Assembly (NCBI RefSeq): GCF_011058155.1
Contig: NZ_JAALFC010000004.1
Location: 116,407-180,406 of the forward strand
DNA: 64,000 nucleotides
Direction of reading: 5' to 3'
Origin: Litoribacterium kuwaitense
GTDB taxonomy: Bacteria; Bacillota; Bacilli; Bacillales; DSM-28697
In this document: positions 1 through 9,020 of the stretch, in pieces
Numbering within the stretch: the stretch's first letter is position 1
How the letters are laid out: each line of letters opens with the position of its first letter
Notes under the pieces: generated by a model
Databases searched by the model: none
Seen by the model: the letters and a program-made list of their open reading frames with translations, nothing else
What the model was told of the DNA's origin: nothing
Made by a program: the position numbers and the translations under genes

Positions 1-2126
1 TCATGGATGAAGTAGCAAATGGCCTTTACTATTTCGATGAAACACTTTTTGACATTCTTCCATTGATTCACCAAGAGCTCGAGGACTGCCTCAATAAGCA
101 TTATCCTGACCAAACGTGGACCGTCCCTAACTTTTTAACCTTCGGATCTTGGATTGGAGGAGACCGAGACGGCAACCCGAATGTGACGCCTCAGATCACA
201 TGGCAAACACTTGAAAAACATAGAGAACTAGCTATTGGAAAATATATCGATGCAATTCAAGGCCTGCACCGTCACTTCAGTCACTCTTCTAAGTATGTGT
301 GTATCAGTCAAGAGCTCATTGATTCAGTAAACGATGAGATGCACCTTCTGAATGCAGATGAAAAATGGGTCGTTGAATATGAAGTGTACCGTAATAAACT
401 AGCTATTATTTTGAAGAAACTGCGGGAAACAGGCTATAGCAGTATTGGCTATGACAATGCAGATGCGTTTCTCGAAGATCTGCAGCTCATACGCCGCAGC
501 TTTGAAAAACATCAAATGCGAGCACACGAATCGAACAAGCTGCGCCTTCTTATTCAACAAGTGGAAATATTTGGATTTCATTTAGCCTCTTTGGACATTC
601 GGAACCACAGCGGTGAGCATGAGGCGGCCTTGAACGAAATCTTTAAGCATGCACAATTGACAGATCGATACTCTGAGTTATCTGAAGATGAGAAACTTAA
701 GCTTTTGACAGCTGTCATCCATGACCCGCGTCCGCTCATCTCGTTTAAAGAGGACTTATCAAAGGAAACACAGAAAGTAGTCGGTGTTTTCGATATGATT
801 CGTGCCGCCCATAAAGAATTTGGTCACCGTTCAATTGTAACGTATTTGATTAGTATGACATGTGCAGCGAGTGACTTACTCGAAGTCATGGTACTGGCGA
901 AGGAAGCTGGTATTTTCCGAAAGCATCCAGATGGCAAAATCGAAAGTCATTTAACGATTGCGCCTTTACTAGAAACAATTGATGACCTGATTGCCGGTCC
1001 AAGCATTATGAAAACCGTATTTGATTTGGACTTTTATCGTCAACACTTAAAATGCCGTAAAGATACTCAAGAAATTATGCTCGGCTATTCAGACGGCAGC
1101 AAGGATGGCGGTACACTTACAGCGAATTGGAAGCTCTATAAAGCTCAACAGGAAATTCACGACTTGGCTAAAAACTACGGCATTGGCTTGAAGTTCTTCC
1201 ATGGACGCGGTGGCTCTCTCGGACGAGGAGGCGGACCATTAAACCGAAGCATTTTGTCTCAGCCGGCAGAAACGCTCGGTGACGGTGTGAAAATTACTGA
1301 ACAGGGCGAAGTTCTCTCATCACGTTATCTATTATTTGACATTGCCCACCGTAGCTTAGAACAAGCTGCTTCTGCACTTTTAGCCGCATCTGCTCACATT
1401 TCGTCCGAATCAGAAGATCAGCATAATCGTAAACCTGAATGGGAACAAGCCATGGATGAGATGTCTGAAGTATCCTTAAAAACGTACCAATCTCTCGTCT
1501 TTGGTGACGAAGACTTTCTTGAATATTTTAGCCAATCTACGCCGTTGCCAGAGATAAGTGAGCTAAATATTGGTTCGCGTCCTTCACGAAGAAAAAACAG
1601 TAATCGATTTGAAGACCTTCGTGCAATTCCATGGGTGTTTGCCTGGACACAAAGCAGACAATTACTACCAGCCTGGTTCGCGGCCGGCTCCGGTTTAAGA
1701 TCGTACATTGATCAAGGACATTTAGATTTACTTCAAGAGATGTACAGACATTGGCCTTTCTTTAGATCAACGATTGAAAACTTACAAATGGCGCTAAAAA
1801 AGGCAGATGTCATGGCGGCAACAGAATATACGAGCCTCGTTGAAAATAAAGAAATGGCGGAGCGTATATTTAAGATCATCAGTGACGAATATGAATTAAC
1901 GCGTTCAGTGCTACTTCAAATTACTGGACAGGAAGCGTTATTAGATAACAGCCCTAATATTAAGTCGTCGATCATTCTTCGTAACCCATATGTAGACCCA
2001 CTAAACTTCTTACAAGTTGAACTGATCGCCCAACTTCGATCCAATGAAGGAGAAAACGAAGAGCTTCTTCGCGAAGTACTTCTTACGATCAATGGTCTAG
2101 CTGCAGGATTACGTAATACAGGTTGA
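1..2126 (+). CDS. ppc: Phosphoenolpyruvate carboxylase, 3' part
   Basis: The enzyme carboxylates phosphoenolpyruvate with bicarbonate to give oxaloacetate, the main anaplerotic reaction feeding the TCA cycle. The gene runs in from the left edge, so about 200 N-terminal residues of a roughly 900-residue family are missing; the first visible Met is internal. Family motifs are intact: GGDRDGNP near visible residue 53, GYSDGSKDGG near 360, the catalytic HGRGGS loop near 400, and the invariant C-terminal NTG. A strong terminator follows at once, so it ends its transcription unit. Identification is secure; only the start and promoter cannot be seen. Confidence 0.97.
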   Translation, partial: MDEVANGLYYFDETLFDILPLIHQELEDCLNKHYPDQTWTVPNFLTFGSWIGGDRDGNPNVTPQITWQTLEKHRELAIGKYIDAIQGLHRHFSHSSKYVCISQELIDSVNDEMHLLNADEKWVVEYEVYRNKLAIILKKLRETGYSSIGYDNADAFLEDLQLIRRSFEKHQMRAHESNKLRLLIQQVEIFGFHLASLDIRNHSGEHEAALNEIFKHAQLTDRYSELSEDEKLKLLTAVIHDPRPLISFKEDLSKETQKVVGVFDMIRAAHKEFGHRSIVTYLISMTCAASDLLEVMVLAKEAGIFRKHPDGKIESHLTIAPLLETIDDLIAGPSIMKTVFDLDFYRQHLKCRKDTQEIMLGYSDGSKDGGTLTANWKLYKAQQEIHDLAKNYGIGLKFFHGRGGSLGRGGGPLNRSILSQPAETLGDGVKITEQGEVLSSRYLLFDIAHRSLEQAASALLAASAHISSESEDQHNRKPEWEQAMDEMSEVSLKTYQSLVFGDEDFLEYFSQSTPLPEISELNIGSRPSRRKNSNRFEDLRAIPWVFAWTQSRQLLPAWFAAGSGLRSYIDQGHLDLLQEMYRHWPFFRSTIENLQMALKKADVMAATEYTSLVENKEMAERIFKIISDEYELTRSVLLQITGQEALLDNSPNIKSSIILRNPYVDPLNFLQVELIAQLRSNEGENEELLREVLLTINGLAAGLRNTG

Positions 2127-2150
2127 TCTTAATAACCGTCATATTTCTTA

Positions 2151-2186
2151 GTAGCCATGCGATCTCAGGCATGGCTACGCTTTTTA
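2151..2186 (+). terminator. Rho-independent terminator of ppc
   Basis: A perfect 10-bp inverted repeat (GTAGCCATGC, 2151-2160, with 2169-2178) is followed by a short T-rich tract. It begins 25 bases after the ppc stop. Confidence 0.85.
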
Positions 2187-2290
2187 TCGACCTCCACTTA
2201 CCTTAGCTTTTTGCCCTCCTCAGTACGTACCGATGGTAACATTTAATGACGGAAGGTCGAGCTACCACCTAAGCACTGGCTAGTCATATA

Positions 2291-2321
2291 AAAAATCCTA
2301 GTGGTCACCACTAGGATTTTT
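2291..2321. terminator. Bidirectional terminator between ppc and the small lipoprotein
   Basis: The stem is AAAAATCCTAGTGG paired with CCACTAGGATTTTT, almost without a loop. Both sides carry runs of A or T, so it can stop transcription from either side. It sits 10 bases beyond the stop of the minus-strand lipoprotein gene. Confidence 0.8.
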
Positions 2322-2330
2322 GTATGTTTA

Positions 2331-2501
2331 TTATTCAGTTGTGTCGGTATCCGTACCTTCACCTTCCGTATCTGTACCTGTTTCTTCTTCAGCAGGACCT
2401 TCATCTGCTGGAGTATCGCCACCTGCTCCGCCGCAACCTGTAATTAGTACTAGCGCTAGTGCTGATGATGCCATTGACATTAACCATTTTTTTCGACTCA
2501 A
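2331..2501 (-). CDS. Small acidic lipoprotein
   Basis: A 56-residue secreted lipoprotein of unknown role. A basic N-terminus (SRKKW) and a hydrophobic stretch lead to the lipobox LITGC; the lipidated Cys would become residue 1 of the mature form. The remaining ~33 residues are low complexity, made almost wholly of Gly, Thr, Asp and Glu. An in-frame ATG lies at 2510, but AGGAGG abuts it directly, which leaves no spacing for the ribosome; the TTG at 2501 is nine bases further on and fits. It has its own terminator (2291-2321) and looks monocistronic. I infer an anchored, negatively charged surface tail. Confidence 0.75.
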   Translation of the reverse strand: MSRKKWLMSMASSALALVLITGCGGAGGDTPADEGPAEEETGTDTEGEGTDTDTTE

Positions 2502-2667
2502 AACGTTCATCCTCCTTTAATCCATCCATAAAAAAGTCGGGTGCTTGTTTCGGTCCCGCTTATTACATACATACCCAGGAAGAGGAAGAAAATATCATTC
2601 ATTTGTGTTACAGTTTTATTTCAATTAAATGACAGAGAGATCCCTTTACTTTTAAGTTTTCTGCTAG

Positions 2668-4743
2668 CTACTTCACAGTCACAGATGTTACACGCGTTTT
2701 TCTTGAAGAAGATCGTAACCACTTGTTTTTAATTTCTTCACCAGGGATAGGTCGGCTGTACAAATATCCTTGTCCGACATCACAATTTTGTTTTTTGAGA
2801 AAGAGTTCCTGATCCTCTAATTCGATTCCTTCAGCAACAACACGAATGCCTAGAGAATGAGCAATGTCTATGACTGCAGAAACAATCGTCGCATTGCTTC
2901 CATCAAGGAGCATATCTTTTAAAAATGACTGATCAATTTTTAACTCATTAACTGGCAGCCTTTTCAAATAGGATAGTGAAGAGTACCCTGTTCCAAAATC
3001 ATCTAAAGCAAATTGAATGCCTAATTCCTTACATTCATTTAGACGTTGGATCATCCGCTCCTGGTCTTTAATAAACACGCTCTCTGTCAGCTCAAAACGT
3101 AAATACGCTGCTTCAATGCCTGTCGAAGAAATGATATGCTTTACTTTCTCAACAAAATGTGGATCCTCCAATTGCAATGCTGAGATATTAATTGACACCG
3201 GATAGGTTAAGCGCGTTTCCTCAGCCCAACATTGAATTTGTTCGCAAACCATTTGAATGACCCAAGCACCAAGCTCAACAATTTGCCCCGTTTCTTCGGC
3301 AAGTGGGATAAACTCAGCTGGAGATACAAGCCCTTCACCTTTCTTGTTCCACCTCAATAATGCTTCCATTCCGACAAGCTTTCCCGTGGCTAAAGATAGT
3401 TGCGGTTGATAGAGAAGGAAAAATTCATTGTCTGCCATTCCTTGCTTAATTCGATCAGATAATTGATTCACTGACGAATGAACGTCGACGACACTTTTTG
3501 AGTAATACCGAAAACGGTGTTCTTCTTTTTTGGCAATATACATCGCTTTATCTGCTTTTTCGATTAATTCATCTGCCTGAAGCCCGTCTTCCGGATACAC
3601 AGATATACCGATGTTCGGCTTAATATGCTGCAAGCCCTCATCTAACAAAAAAGGTTTAGCCAGCGCATCATGGATGCTTTTTGCCGTAGCCGTTACTTCA
3701 GAGAGATCATGACAGTTCTCTAAAATTAACGTAAACTCGTCGCCACCCCAGCGGCCAACAGTAGCGTGATCACCAAGCAATTTCTCCAATCGCTCACCGA
3801 CCATTCGAAGCAGCTTGTCTCCAACAGTGTGCCCATATTCATCATTGACCTTTTTAAAACAGTCTAAGTCGATAAAGATCAGCGCCACTTTTTTGTTGTA
3901 TTCTCTGGCTGTATGTATCGCCATCTCTAAACGTTCTTCAAAAGAGCGACGATTCGGAAGCTGTGTTACTACATCAACATGCGCAAGCTTATATAAATAA
4001 TCCTCTTTGTTTTTTTGTGTCGTGCAATCTGAAAACGCTGCTACGTAATAAGCGATTTCCCCTTCTTCATTTAAGACACCTGTTGCAGAAACCCGATTCG
4101 CATACAATCCCCCGTCTTTTCGTCTACTCCATACTTCACCTTTCCATTCACCTTTTTCCTTAAGTATACTCTGCACTTTTTTAAAAAAGTCGATGCCATT
4201 CTTTTCGGTATACATAAAATTTAAGCCTTTTCCTAAGACGTCAGATTGATCATACCCTGTAATTTTTGTAAATGCCGGATTCACGTGATGAACTTTATGC
4301 TCTTTATCAATAATGATGATCCCTTCAAGCATATTTTCAAACACTTTTACGGCCAGCTCCAGTAACTGCTCTTTCCTTCGTACTTCTGTAACATCCGAGC
4401 ACATTAGAAGAAAGAATATTGGCTCGTCTCTTTTTTTATAGATGGTTCTAATATTAAGTCCTTCATGATATCTCGTTTGGTCCTTCTTAAAGCTAACGTG
4501 CTCACCATTCCAATTCCCTTTTTCCCATAACTCTTTCCAAATCGGGTCATCAGAATCGGCTTGCAGTATGTTGTGCATTTGTCCAATCAATTCATCTTCT
4601 TTATAACCTGAAAGCTTTTCATATTGATGATTAACCGCGAGGATGCGCCCTTCCAACGTCGTAATCACCATACCTTGATTGGTTTTCTGAAATAAGACAC
4701 TATCTAATATTTCTTGAAGCACGACCAAATCTTGATTCATCAT
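2668..4743 (-). CDS. PAS-PAS-GGDEF-EAL cyclic-di-GMP protein
   Basis: A soluble signalling enzyme that should make and/or degrade cyclic di-GMP. Order of domains in 691 residues: PAS (about 10-120), PAS (about 130-245), GGDEF (about 250-410) and EAL (about 430-685). The synthase motif GRWGGDEF (near 335) is intact. The phosphodiesterase part also has its key motifs: MEALLRW near 457, then LTESVF, DDFGTGYSS, KIDQSF and VAEGIE. No membrane segment is seen, so the PAS domains probably sense an internal cue. An upstream GTG at 4752 is in frame, but GAGGTG sits correctly for the ATG at 4743. It appears to be a single-gene unit. Which activity dominates cannot be read from the sequence. Confidence 0.93.
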   Translation of the reverse strand: MMNQDLVVLQEILDSVLFQKTNQGMVITTLEGRILAVNHQYEKLSGYKEDELIGQMHNILQADSDDPIWKELWEKGNWNGEHVSFKKDQTRYHEGLNIRTIYKKRDEPIFFLLMCSDVTEVRRKEQLLELAVKVFENMLEGIIIIDKEHKVHHVNPAFTKITGYDQSDVLGKGLNFMYTEKNGIDFFKKVQSILKEKGEWKGEVWSRRKDGGLYANRVSATGVLNEEGEIAYYVAAFSDCTTQKNKEDYLYKLAHVDVVTQLPNRRSFEERLEMAIHTAREYNKKVALIFIDLDCFKKVNDEYGHTVGDKLLRMVGERLEKLLGDHATVGRWGGDEFTLILENCHDLSEVTATAKSIHDALAKPFLLDEGLQHIKPNIGISVYPEDGLQADELIEKADKAMYIAKKEEHRFRYYSKSVVDVHSSVNQLSDRIKQGMADNEFFLLYQPQLSLATGKLVGMEALLRWNKKGEGLVSPAEFIPLAEETGQIVELGAWVIQMVCEQIQCWAEETRLTYPVSINISALQLEDPHFVEKVKHIISSTGIEAAYLRFELTESVFIKDQERMIQRLNECKELGIQFALDDFGTGYSSLSYLKRLPVNELKIDQSFLKDMLLDGSNATIVSAVIDIAHSLGIRVVAEGIELEDQELFLKKQNCDVGQGYLYSRPIPGEEIKNKWLRSSSRKTRVTSVTVK

Positions 4744-4960
4744 TTTGCGCACCTCATTTTCTAATATGCATTACCTTTAGTATATATGAAATAGCTTTAA
4801 GCATAAAGTCACGCTTTTTCTTTTTTCTAAAACAAATGTCATGTTTTAGTCCTATAAAAAAAAGATTCAGCCGTTGATATTGTAAAGGCAACGGTCCTTT
4901 TCAAAATATCGAAATAAAACAATGAAGACATTAGGTGCCGAAATTAATAAAATCTACATT

Positions 4961-5005
4961 AAAAAAAATCTCCTAACAAGACAACGCTGTCTCGTTAGGA
5001 GATTT
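4961..5005 (-). terminator. Terminator of the CAP-domain gene
   Basis: AAATCTCCTAACAAGACA (4966-4983) pairs with 4988-5005 with one mismatch. An eight-base A run on the plus strand gives the U-tract for minus-strand transcription. It lies 17 bases past the stop of the CAP gene. Confidence 0.88.
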
Positions 5006-5022
5006 GCTATGAATAATACATA

Positions 5023-5844
5023 TTATCCTTTGAATAATTGTACAAACATTTTGCCGTAAGGTCCGCCATCAACAATACCGATACCTACATTTGTATATTC
5101 GCTTTTCAGGATGTTTTCACGATGCCCTTGCGAATTCATCAACGCTGTATGCGCTTTTTCAACAGTTTGATTTCCTGCTAAATTCTCGCCAGCAGTCCGA
5201 TACGTAACCCCAAATTGCTTCATCATATCAAAAGGGGAGCCGTAAGTTGGTGACTGGTGAGCAAAATAGTTATTATCAATCATATCTTGAGCTTTAACAC
5301 GGGCTACCTTTGTCAATTCTGCATCAGCTTTTAATGGCTGAAGCCCTTGAGCTTGACGCGCTTCGTTGACGAGAGACAGCATTTGCTGTTCTTCAGCAGT
5401 AAGCTCTGCATTGACTGTTTCACCTTGATCTTCAGAAGGGTTTGTATTTCCATTCCCTTGAGGAGGTGTAACAGGATCTGGTTTTTGTGTAACTTGCTCA
5501 GATTCTTCTTTTCCTTCTTTATCAGCTTCAGGCTTATTTTCAACTTCAGATTCTTCTGGTTTTTCTGTATCTTTTTCTGGTTGCTTAGGTTTTTCTGGCT
5601 TATTTGTTTCTTTTTCTGGCTCAGGTTCTGGTTTCTTTTTTTGCTCTTTTAACTCTGCCAAAATTTCCTTGATGGTTTTTCCTTCCAAATCGGCAAGTTT
5701 CAGATCATGATTTTCCAAAATTGATTCAATCTTTTCTCGATCGAGTGATTTTGGAACGTCAACATTCTGATGCTCTCCTGTGGCTTGTCCTCCTGCAAAG
5801 ACTGATGTACAAAGAACCGACCCAATAATAATTCCTTTCATCAT
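5023..5844 (-). CDS. Secreted CAP/SCP-domain protein (YkwD-like)
   Basis: A 273-residue exported protein. MMKGIIIGSVLC...VFAGG is a short signal peptide. About 40 residues rich in helix formers follow (including KLADLEGKTIKEILAELK), then a ~70-residue Pro/Lys/Glu-rich linker with PEPEPEKE-type repeats, and a C-terminal CAP (SCP/PR-1) domain from about 152 on. CAP hallmarks are present: FAHQSP, GENLAGN, NSQGHRENIL, and the terminal VQLFKG strand. Family members in Bacilli are secreted or wall-associated; their biochemical role is poorly known. An upstream ATG at 5931 is in frame, but GGAGGTG directly before 5844 and the signal peptide fix the start. Monocistronic with its own terminator. Confidence 0.9.
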   Translation of the reverse strand: MMKGIIIGSVLCTSVFAGGQATGEHQNVDVPKSLDREKIESILENHDLKLADLEGKTIKEILAELKEQKKKPEPEPEKETNKPEKPKQPEKDTEKPEESEVENKPEADKEGKEESEQVTQKPDPVTPPQGNGNTNPSEDQGETVNAELTAEEQQMLSLVNEARQAQGLQPLKADAELTKVARVKAQDMIDNNYFAHQSPTYGSPFDMMKQFGVTYRTAGENLAGNQTVEKAHTALMNSQGHRENILKSEYTNVGIGIVDGGPYGKMFVQLFKG

Positions 5845-6153
5845 CGTCCACCTCCATTTGTTTTCACTATTTATTTCGGCATTTGGAGGGGAAATGTTGA
5901 CGTTTTTATGCACGGTAATAGTTACCATCACCGTGGTAATTAATGGTTTTAAAATAAAATCTGTATACTACGTACATCGACGTGCGTGATAAATACAGCT
6001 TCAGTCTTAGGCAGAAAGAATCTTTGCATTACACACACATCCACTTTTTTATATATGCTTATACCCCCAAAACGTAAAAAAACCGCTACCAAATTTGGTA
6101 AGCGGACAATGGATTTTTTTGACAATAGTAAATACAGCCAGGGATAAATCATT
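5845..6153. other. Intergenic region between the CAP gene and spoVAE
   Basis: Both flanking genes point left, so this holds the promoter of the CAP gene and the end of the spoVA operon. I see the spoVA terminator at 6076-6105. No convincing small gene is present. Confidence 0.6.
6076..6105 (-). terminator. Terminator of the short spoVA operon
   Basis: An imperfect hairpin, CCGCTACCAAATTTGGTAAGCGG, is flanked on its left by seven A residues, giving a U-tract for minus-strand RNA. It lies about 50 bases after the spoVAE stop. Confidence 0.75.
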
Positions 6154-6510
6154 CTATCCTCTGGCTTTAAAAAGCAAAGAGCCAATAAAGGCGAAAATGA
6201 TCGCGGAAGATATACCTGCCGAAGTGACCTCAAACATCCCAGAAACGACGCCGATCAAGCCGTTTTGGGCAGCTTCTTCCATCGCTCCTTTGACGAGAGA
6301 ATTACCAAAACTAACAATAGGAACGGTCGCACCTGCACCTGCAAAGTCGATGAGGCGGTCGTACAGACCGAAAGCAGATAACACGGCTCCAACGACGACA
6401 AGTAAACTAAGTGTATGTGCTGGTGTTAGTCCTCCTATATCCATTAACAATTGGCCGACGACACAGATCAGTCCTCCTATGAGAAAGGCCCAGAAAAATG
6501 CTTCCATCAC
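6154..6510 (-). CDS. spoVAE: Stage V sporulation protein AE (SpoVAEb type)
   Basis: A 118-residue integral membrane protein with about four hydrophobic segments. It is a component of the SpoVA complex that moves calcium-dipicolinate into the forespore and out during germination. GGLICVVGQLL near the start and GAGATVPIVSFGNSL in the middle match the family signature shared with SpoVAC. It overlaps spoVAD by four bases, which suggests translational coupling. As last gene of the operon it is followed by a terminator; no spoVAF-like gene follows. Confidence 0.92.
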   Translation of the reverse strand: MMEAFFWAFLIGGLICVVGQLLMDIGGLTPAHTLSLLVVVGAVLSAFGLYDRLIDFAGAGATVPIVSFGNSLVKGAMEEAAQNGLIGVVSGMFEVTSAGISSAIIFAFIGSLLFKARG

Positions 6511-7523
6511 ACTGTGCCTCCTTCCTGTTCAATGACAACCGCATGGGCTATGCACGGGATTGACTCATTTTGTTGGTAAGATAAAGGCGATAACAACGCA
6601 CCTGTTGCTACGCAAAGCATCCGTTTAATATGCCCCTCTTTCATCTGCTGTAAAAAGTGACCATACATACCCACTGCCGAACAAGCACAGCCACTTCCTC
6701 CAGATTGTACCCCTTGGTTTTCTCTGTACATGAGCACACCGCAATCTTGAAAGGCATCATCGGGAATATCAAGGCCGCGATCTCGTAGCATTTCTAAAGA
6801 AAGACTATGACCTAACTTACCGAGATCACCAGTAATGATGACATCATAATCGGCTGGCGTACGGCCAGTATCTTCTAAGTGGCGCAAGATCGTATCAACC
6901 GCGGCGGGCGCCATTGCTCCTCCCATGTTAAAAGGATCTGTTAACCCCATATCAACAACACGACCAAACGTGGCCGCGGTGACCTTTGGCCCGGTTTCAT
7001 TTGCTTTTAGTATAGCTGCTCCTGCTCCTGTCACCGTCCATTGCGCCGTTGGTGGCTTCTGACTCCCATACTCAGTCGGATAACGGAACTGTTTTTCCAT
7101 TGCACCATTGTGGCTTACTGTTCCAGTGAGTACACAATCTGCATGGCCCCCATCAACGATCAAGGCTGCAAGTCCGAGTCCTTCCATGGATGTTGAACAT
7201 GCACCAAATACACCTAAATATGGTGCATCGACTGCTGCTGAAGCGAAGCTGCTAGACGTAATCTGATTAAGCAAATCCCCACTAATCACGAATTGGATGT
7301 CTTCCTTCACGATATTTCCTTTTTCTAAAGCGATATTAAACGCAGATTCAAGTAACTTTTTTTGCGCTTTTTCAAATGAAGCCTGCCCGACATAAAAGTC
7401 ATCATACACCTTATCGAAGCTGTGTGATAGGTTTCCTTTTCCTTCAAAAGGACCGCCTGTCACACCTGTTGAAACGATCGTAGGAGCAGTAGGAAATGTC
7501 ACTGTAAATTGACCCTTTCTCAT
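6507..7523 (-). CDS. spoVAD: Stage V sporulation protein AD
   Basis: A 338-residue soluble protein with a thiolase-like fold, known in Bacillus to bind calcium-dipicolinate within the SpoVA complex at the inner spore membrane. Recognisable segments are the N-terminal GQFTVTFPTAPTIVSTG, the FGACSTSMEG stretch around the thiolase-type Cys, GDLGKLGHSL, and the GSGCACSAVGMYGH loop near the C-terminus. Length is that of the family. It overlaps spoVAC by four bases upstream and spoVAE by four downstream, so all three are probably made in a fixed ratio. Confidence 0.95.
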   Translation of the reverse strand: MRKGQFTVTFPTAPTIVSTGVTGGPFEGKGNLSHSFDKVYDDFYVGQASFEKAQKKLLESAFNIALEKGNIVKEDIQFVISGDLLNQITSSSFASAAVDAPYLGVFGACSTSMEGLGLAALIVDGGHADCVLTGTVSHNGAMEKQFRYPTEYGSQKPPTAQWTVTGAGAAILKANETGPKVTAATFGRVVDMGLTDPFNMGGAMAPAAVDTILRHLEDTGRTPADYDVIITGDLGKLGHSLSLEMLRDRGLDIPDDAFQDCGVLMYRENQGVQSGGSGCACSAVGMYGHFLQQMKEGHIKRMLCVATGALLSPLSYQQNESIPCIAHAVVIEQEGGTV

Positions 7524-7993
7524 CCAACCACTCCTAGCTGAATCAATATCGTCTTAATGATGGCGATGACGAACGCTGAAAATGTCCCAAAAACAATGAC
7601 TGAGCCAGCCAGTTTAAACATATTACCGCCCACACCAAGGACATACCCTTCTGTTCGATGCTCGATCGCTGCAGAGATCATTGCATTGCCGAAACCTGTG
7701 ACGGGGACAGCCGTCCCTGCTCCAGCATGCTGAGCTATTTTGTCATAAACCCCAAAACCGGTAAGCAGCATAGAAATAAAGATCAAGACCGCCACTGTAG
7801 GGTTTCCTACCGTTTGTTCTGTAAAATTAAAGTAGGTGATAAAAAATAAGCTAATGCCTTGACCAATGAGACAGATGGTGCCACCAAATAAAAAGGCTCG
7901 TATACAATTCGCCACGACTGGACGCTTAAATTCACGCTCTTTCGCAAAATCTTGATATGCTTTTTGCTGCGGTAAAGTTGAATCCTTTGCCAA
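7520..7993 (-). CDS. spoVAC: Stage V sporulation protein AC
   Basis: A 157-residue membrane protein with an N-terminal cytosolic stretch and about four membrane segments. Family signatures visible are CIRAFLFGGTICLIGQ and GAGTAVPVTGFGNAM. SpoVAC is reported to act as a channel-like component in dipicolinate transport across the spore inner membrane. The start is TTG at 7993, nine bases after a good GGGAGG; no better ATG is available. It lies 21 bases downstream of the lipoprotein gene and overlaps spoVAD. Confidence 0.94.
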   Translation of the reverse strand: MAKDSTLPQQKAYQDFAKEREFKRPVVANCIRAFLFGGTICLIGQGISLFFITYFNFTEQTVGNPTVAVLIFISMLLTGFGVYDKIAQHAGAGTAVPVTGFGNAMISAAIEHRTEGYVLGVGGNMFKLAGSVIVFGTFSAFVIAIIKTILIQLGVVG

Positions 7994-8014
7994 GTTAAGA
8001 CCTCCCTTTCTCTG

Positions 8015-8476
8015 TTAAGTTGTTTCGTAGCTGAGCATAATTAATTTTTTGATCCGATCATTCATCTCTTTTTTCGATAAGTCTTTTTCAGCAAGCTCTT
8101 TCTTCAACTTTTTCACTTCGTTCAGAAGCTTTTGATCACTGGACAAAGTCACTTCATGTATTGGTGGAGGATCCATATGTGACAGTTGGCTTTTTAGCTT
8201 TTTATCGATTTCTTCCATCCGAAAGCGATTGGCTTGCTTCACTGCATAGGCAAGAAGCATTTCCTTATCCCCATTTACTGCCTCTGCTTCTTGAATCTCC
8301 GGGTTACGCTTAATGATTTCTTCATATTCATGTGAGCGGCTTTGATCGATCGCCGTCGAGTTATTCGATAAATGAAGCAACTGTTCGCTCTCTTGAGCAG
8401 ATTGTTGATTTTGACAAGCACTGACGATCATAATCATACTGCTAATAAGCAACAACCGAACAAATGTAGATTTCAC
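8015..8476 (-). CDS. YhcN/YlaJ-type sporulation lipoprotein
   Basis: A 153-residue lipoprotein at the head of the spoVA operon. VRLLLISSMIMIVSACQ forms a lipoprotein signal with Cys at about residue 21. The rest is charged and helical, with NGDKEMLLAYAVKQANRFRMEEIDKKLK, which resembles spore lipoproteins of the YhcN/YlaJ group. The frame is open upstream to 8584, but AAAAAGGAGG lies eight bases before the GTG at 8476 and only this start puts the lipobox at the right distance. YhcN-type genes precede spoVAC in the spoVA2-type operons of some Bacilli, so the context supports a spore function. The exact family is inferred. Confidence 0.75.
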   Translation of the reverse strand: MKSTFVRLLLISSMIMIVSACQNQQSAQESEQLLHLSNNSTAIDQSRSHEYEEIIKRNPEIQEAEAVNGDKEMLLAYAVKQANRFRMEEIDKKLKSQLSHMDPPPIHEVTLSSDQKLLNEVKKLKKELAEKDLSKKEMNDRIKKLIMLSYETT

Positions 8477-8572
8477 TTTTAAAACCTCCTTTTTAGCAGG
8501 TGCATTCTTTACCTTAGGTTGTCTCGTGACCTTGAGGCTATGTCTGACATTTTTTTCAAACGAGAATGAACG

Positions 8573-8601
8573 CAAAAACTGCACAGCAAATGCTATGCAG
8601 T
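8573..8601 (-). terminator. Terminator after the ABC ATPase / YmaF-like unit
   Basis: ACTGCA and TGCAGT (8579-8601) close a hairpin whose inner AGCAAATGCT extends the stem after one mismatch. A five-A run on its left supplies U residues for minus-strand RNA. It separates the ABC/YmaF-like unit from the spoVA operon. Confidence 0.6.
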
Positions 8602-8657
8602 CAGCGTATAGACAAAGCTAAGTGTAAACTGTGTCTAACGATATTTAAACGTATGTG

Positions 8658-9020
8658 TTATCTCCATGTACCGATTGTTAGACCGGTAAAGCCTTTGTAT
8701 GAATGCTGATGATTGGCTTTTTTGAAGAAATCGTACGCTACACTTACATCTTCATTGGTACCATTTTTTTCAACGACACCTTTTACTTCATGCACATGCC
8801 CTCCATTTGGCAATGGGATCGGCGGACCGGTTTGCCCATTAAAAATGTGTTCATGTCCTTTAGTAAAACTTGTTACGCCTTTAAACGTATGAATGTGCTC
8901 GTCTTCGTTGCTGCCATTTACAGCAAAAAGGTACGCTTTAAGGTCATGACAATGACCTTCGTTCGTGGACGATTTTATTAAAAATGAATGCGTATGTGCA
9001 ACGCCCTTTCTGATTGATGA
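8658..9020 (-). pseudogene. YmaF-like histidine-rich frame without a standard start
   Basis: The frame runs for 120 codons directly after the TGA of the ABC ATPase and in the same frame. It contains four spaced His-x-His or similar pairs: AHTHSF, EGHCHD, EHIHTFKG, KGHEHIF, then GGHVHEVKG and NHQHSYKG. This pattern is typical of YmaF-family proteins (function unknown, perhaps metal binding). No ATG, GTG or TTG occurs in the first half of the frame. It could be a degenerate copy, begin at a rare codon such as ATC, be made by UGA readthrough, or carry a one-base error: removing one G near 9002 would join it to a GTG overlapping the ABC stop. The coding character is clear; its expression is not. 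Confidence 0.6.

Noticed and set aside
4920..5050. A plus-strand mini-gene starting at the ATG near 4921
   Set aside because: It has no ribosome site and runs through the terminator hairpin of the CAP gene into its 3' end.
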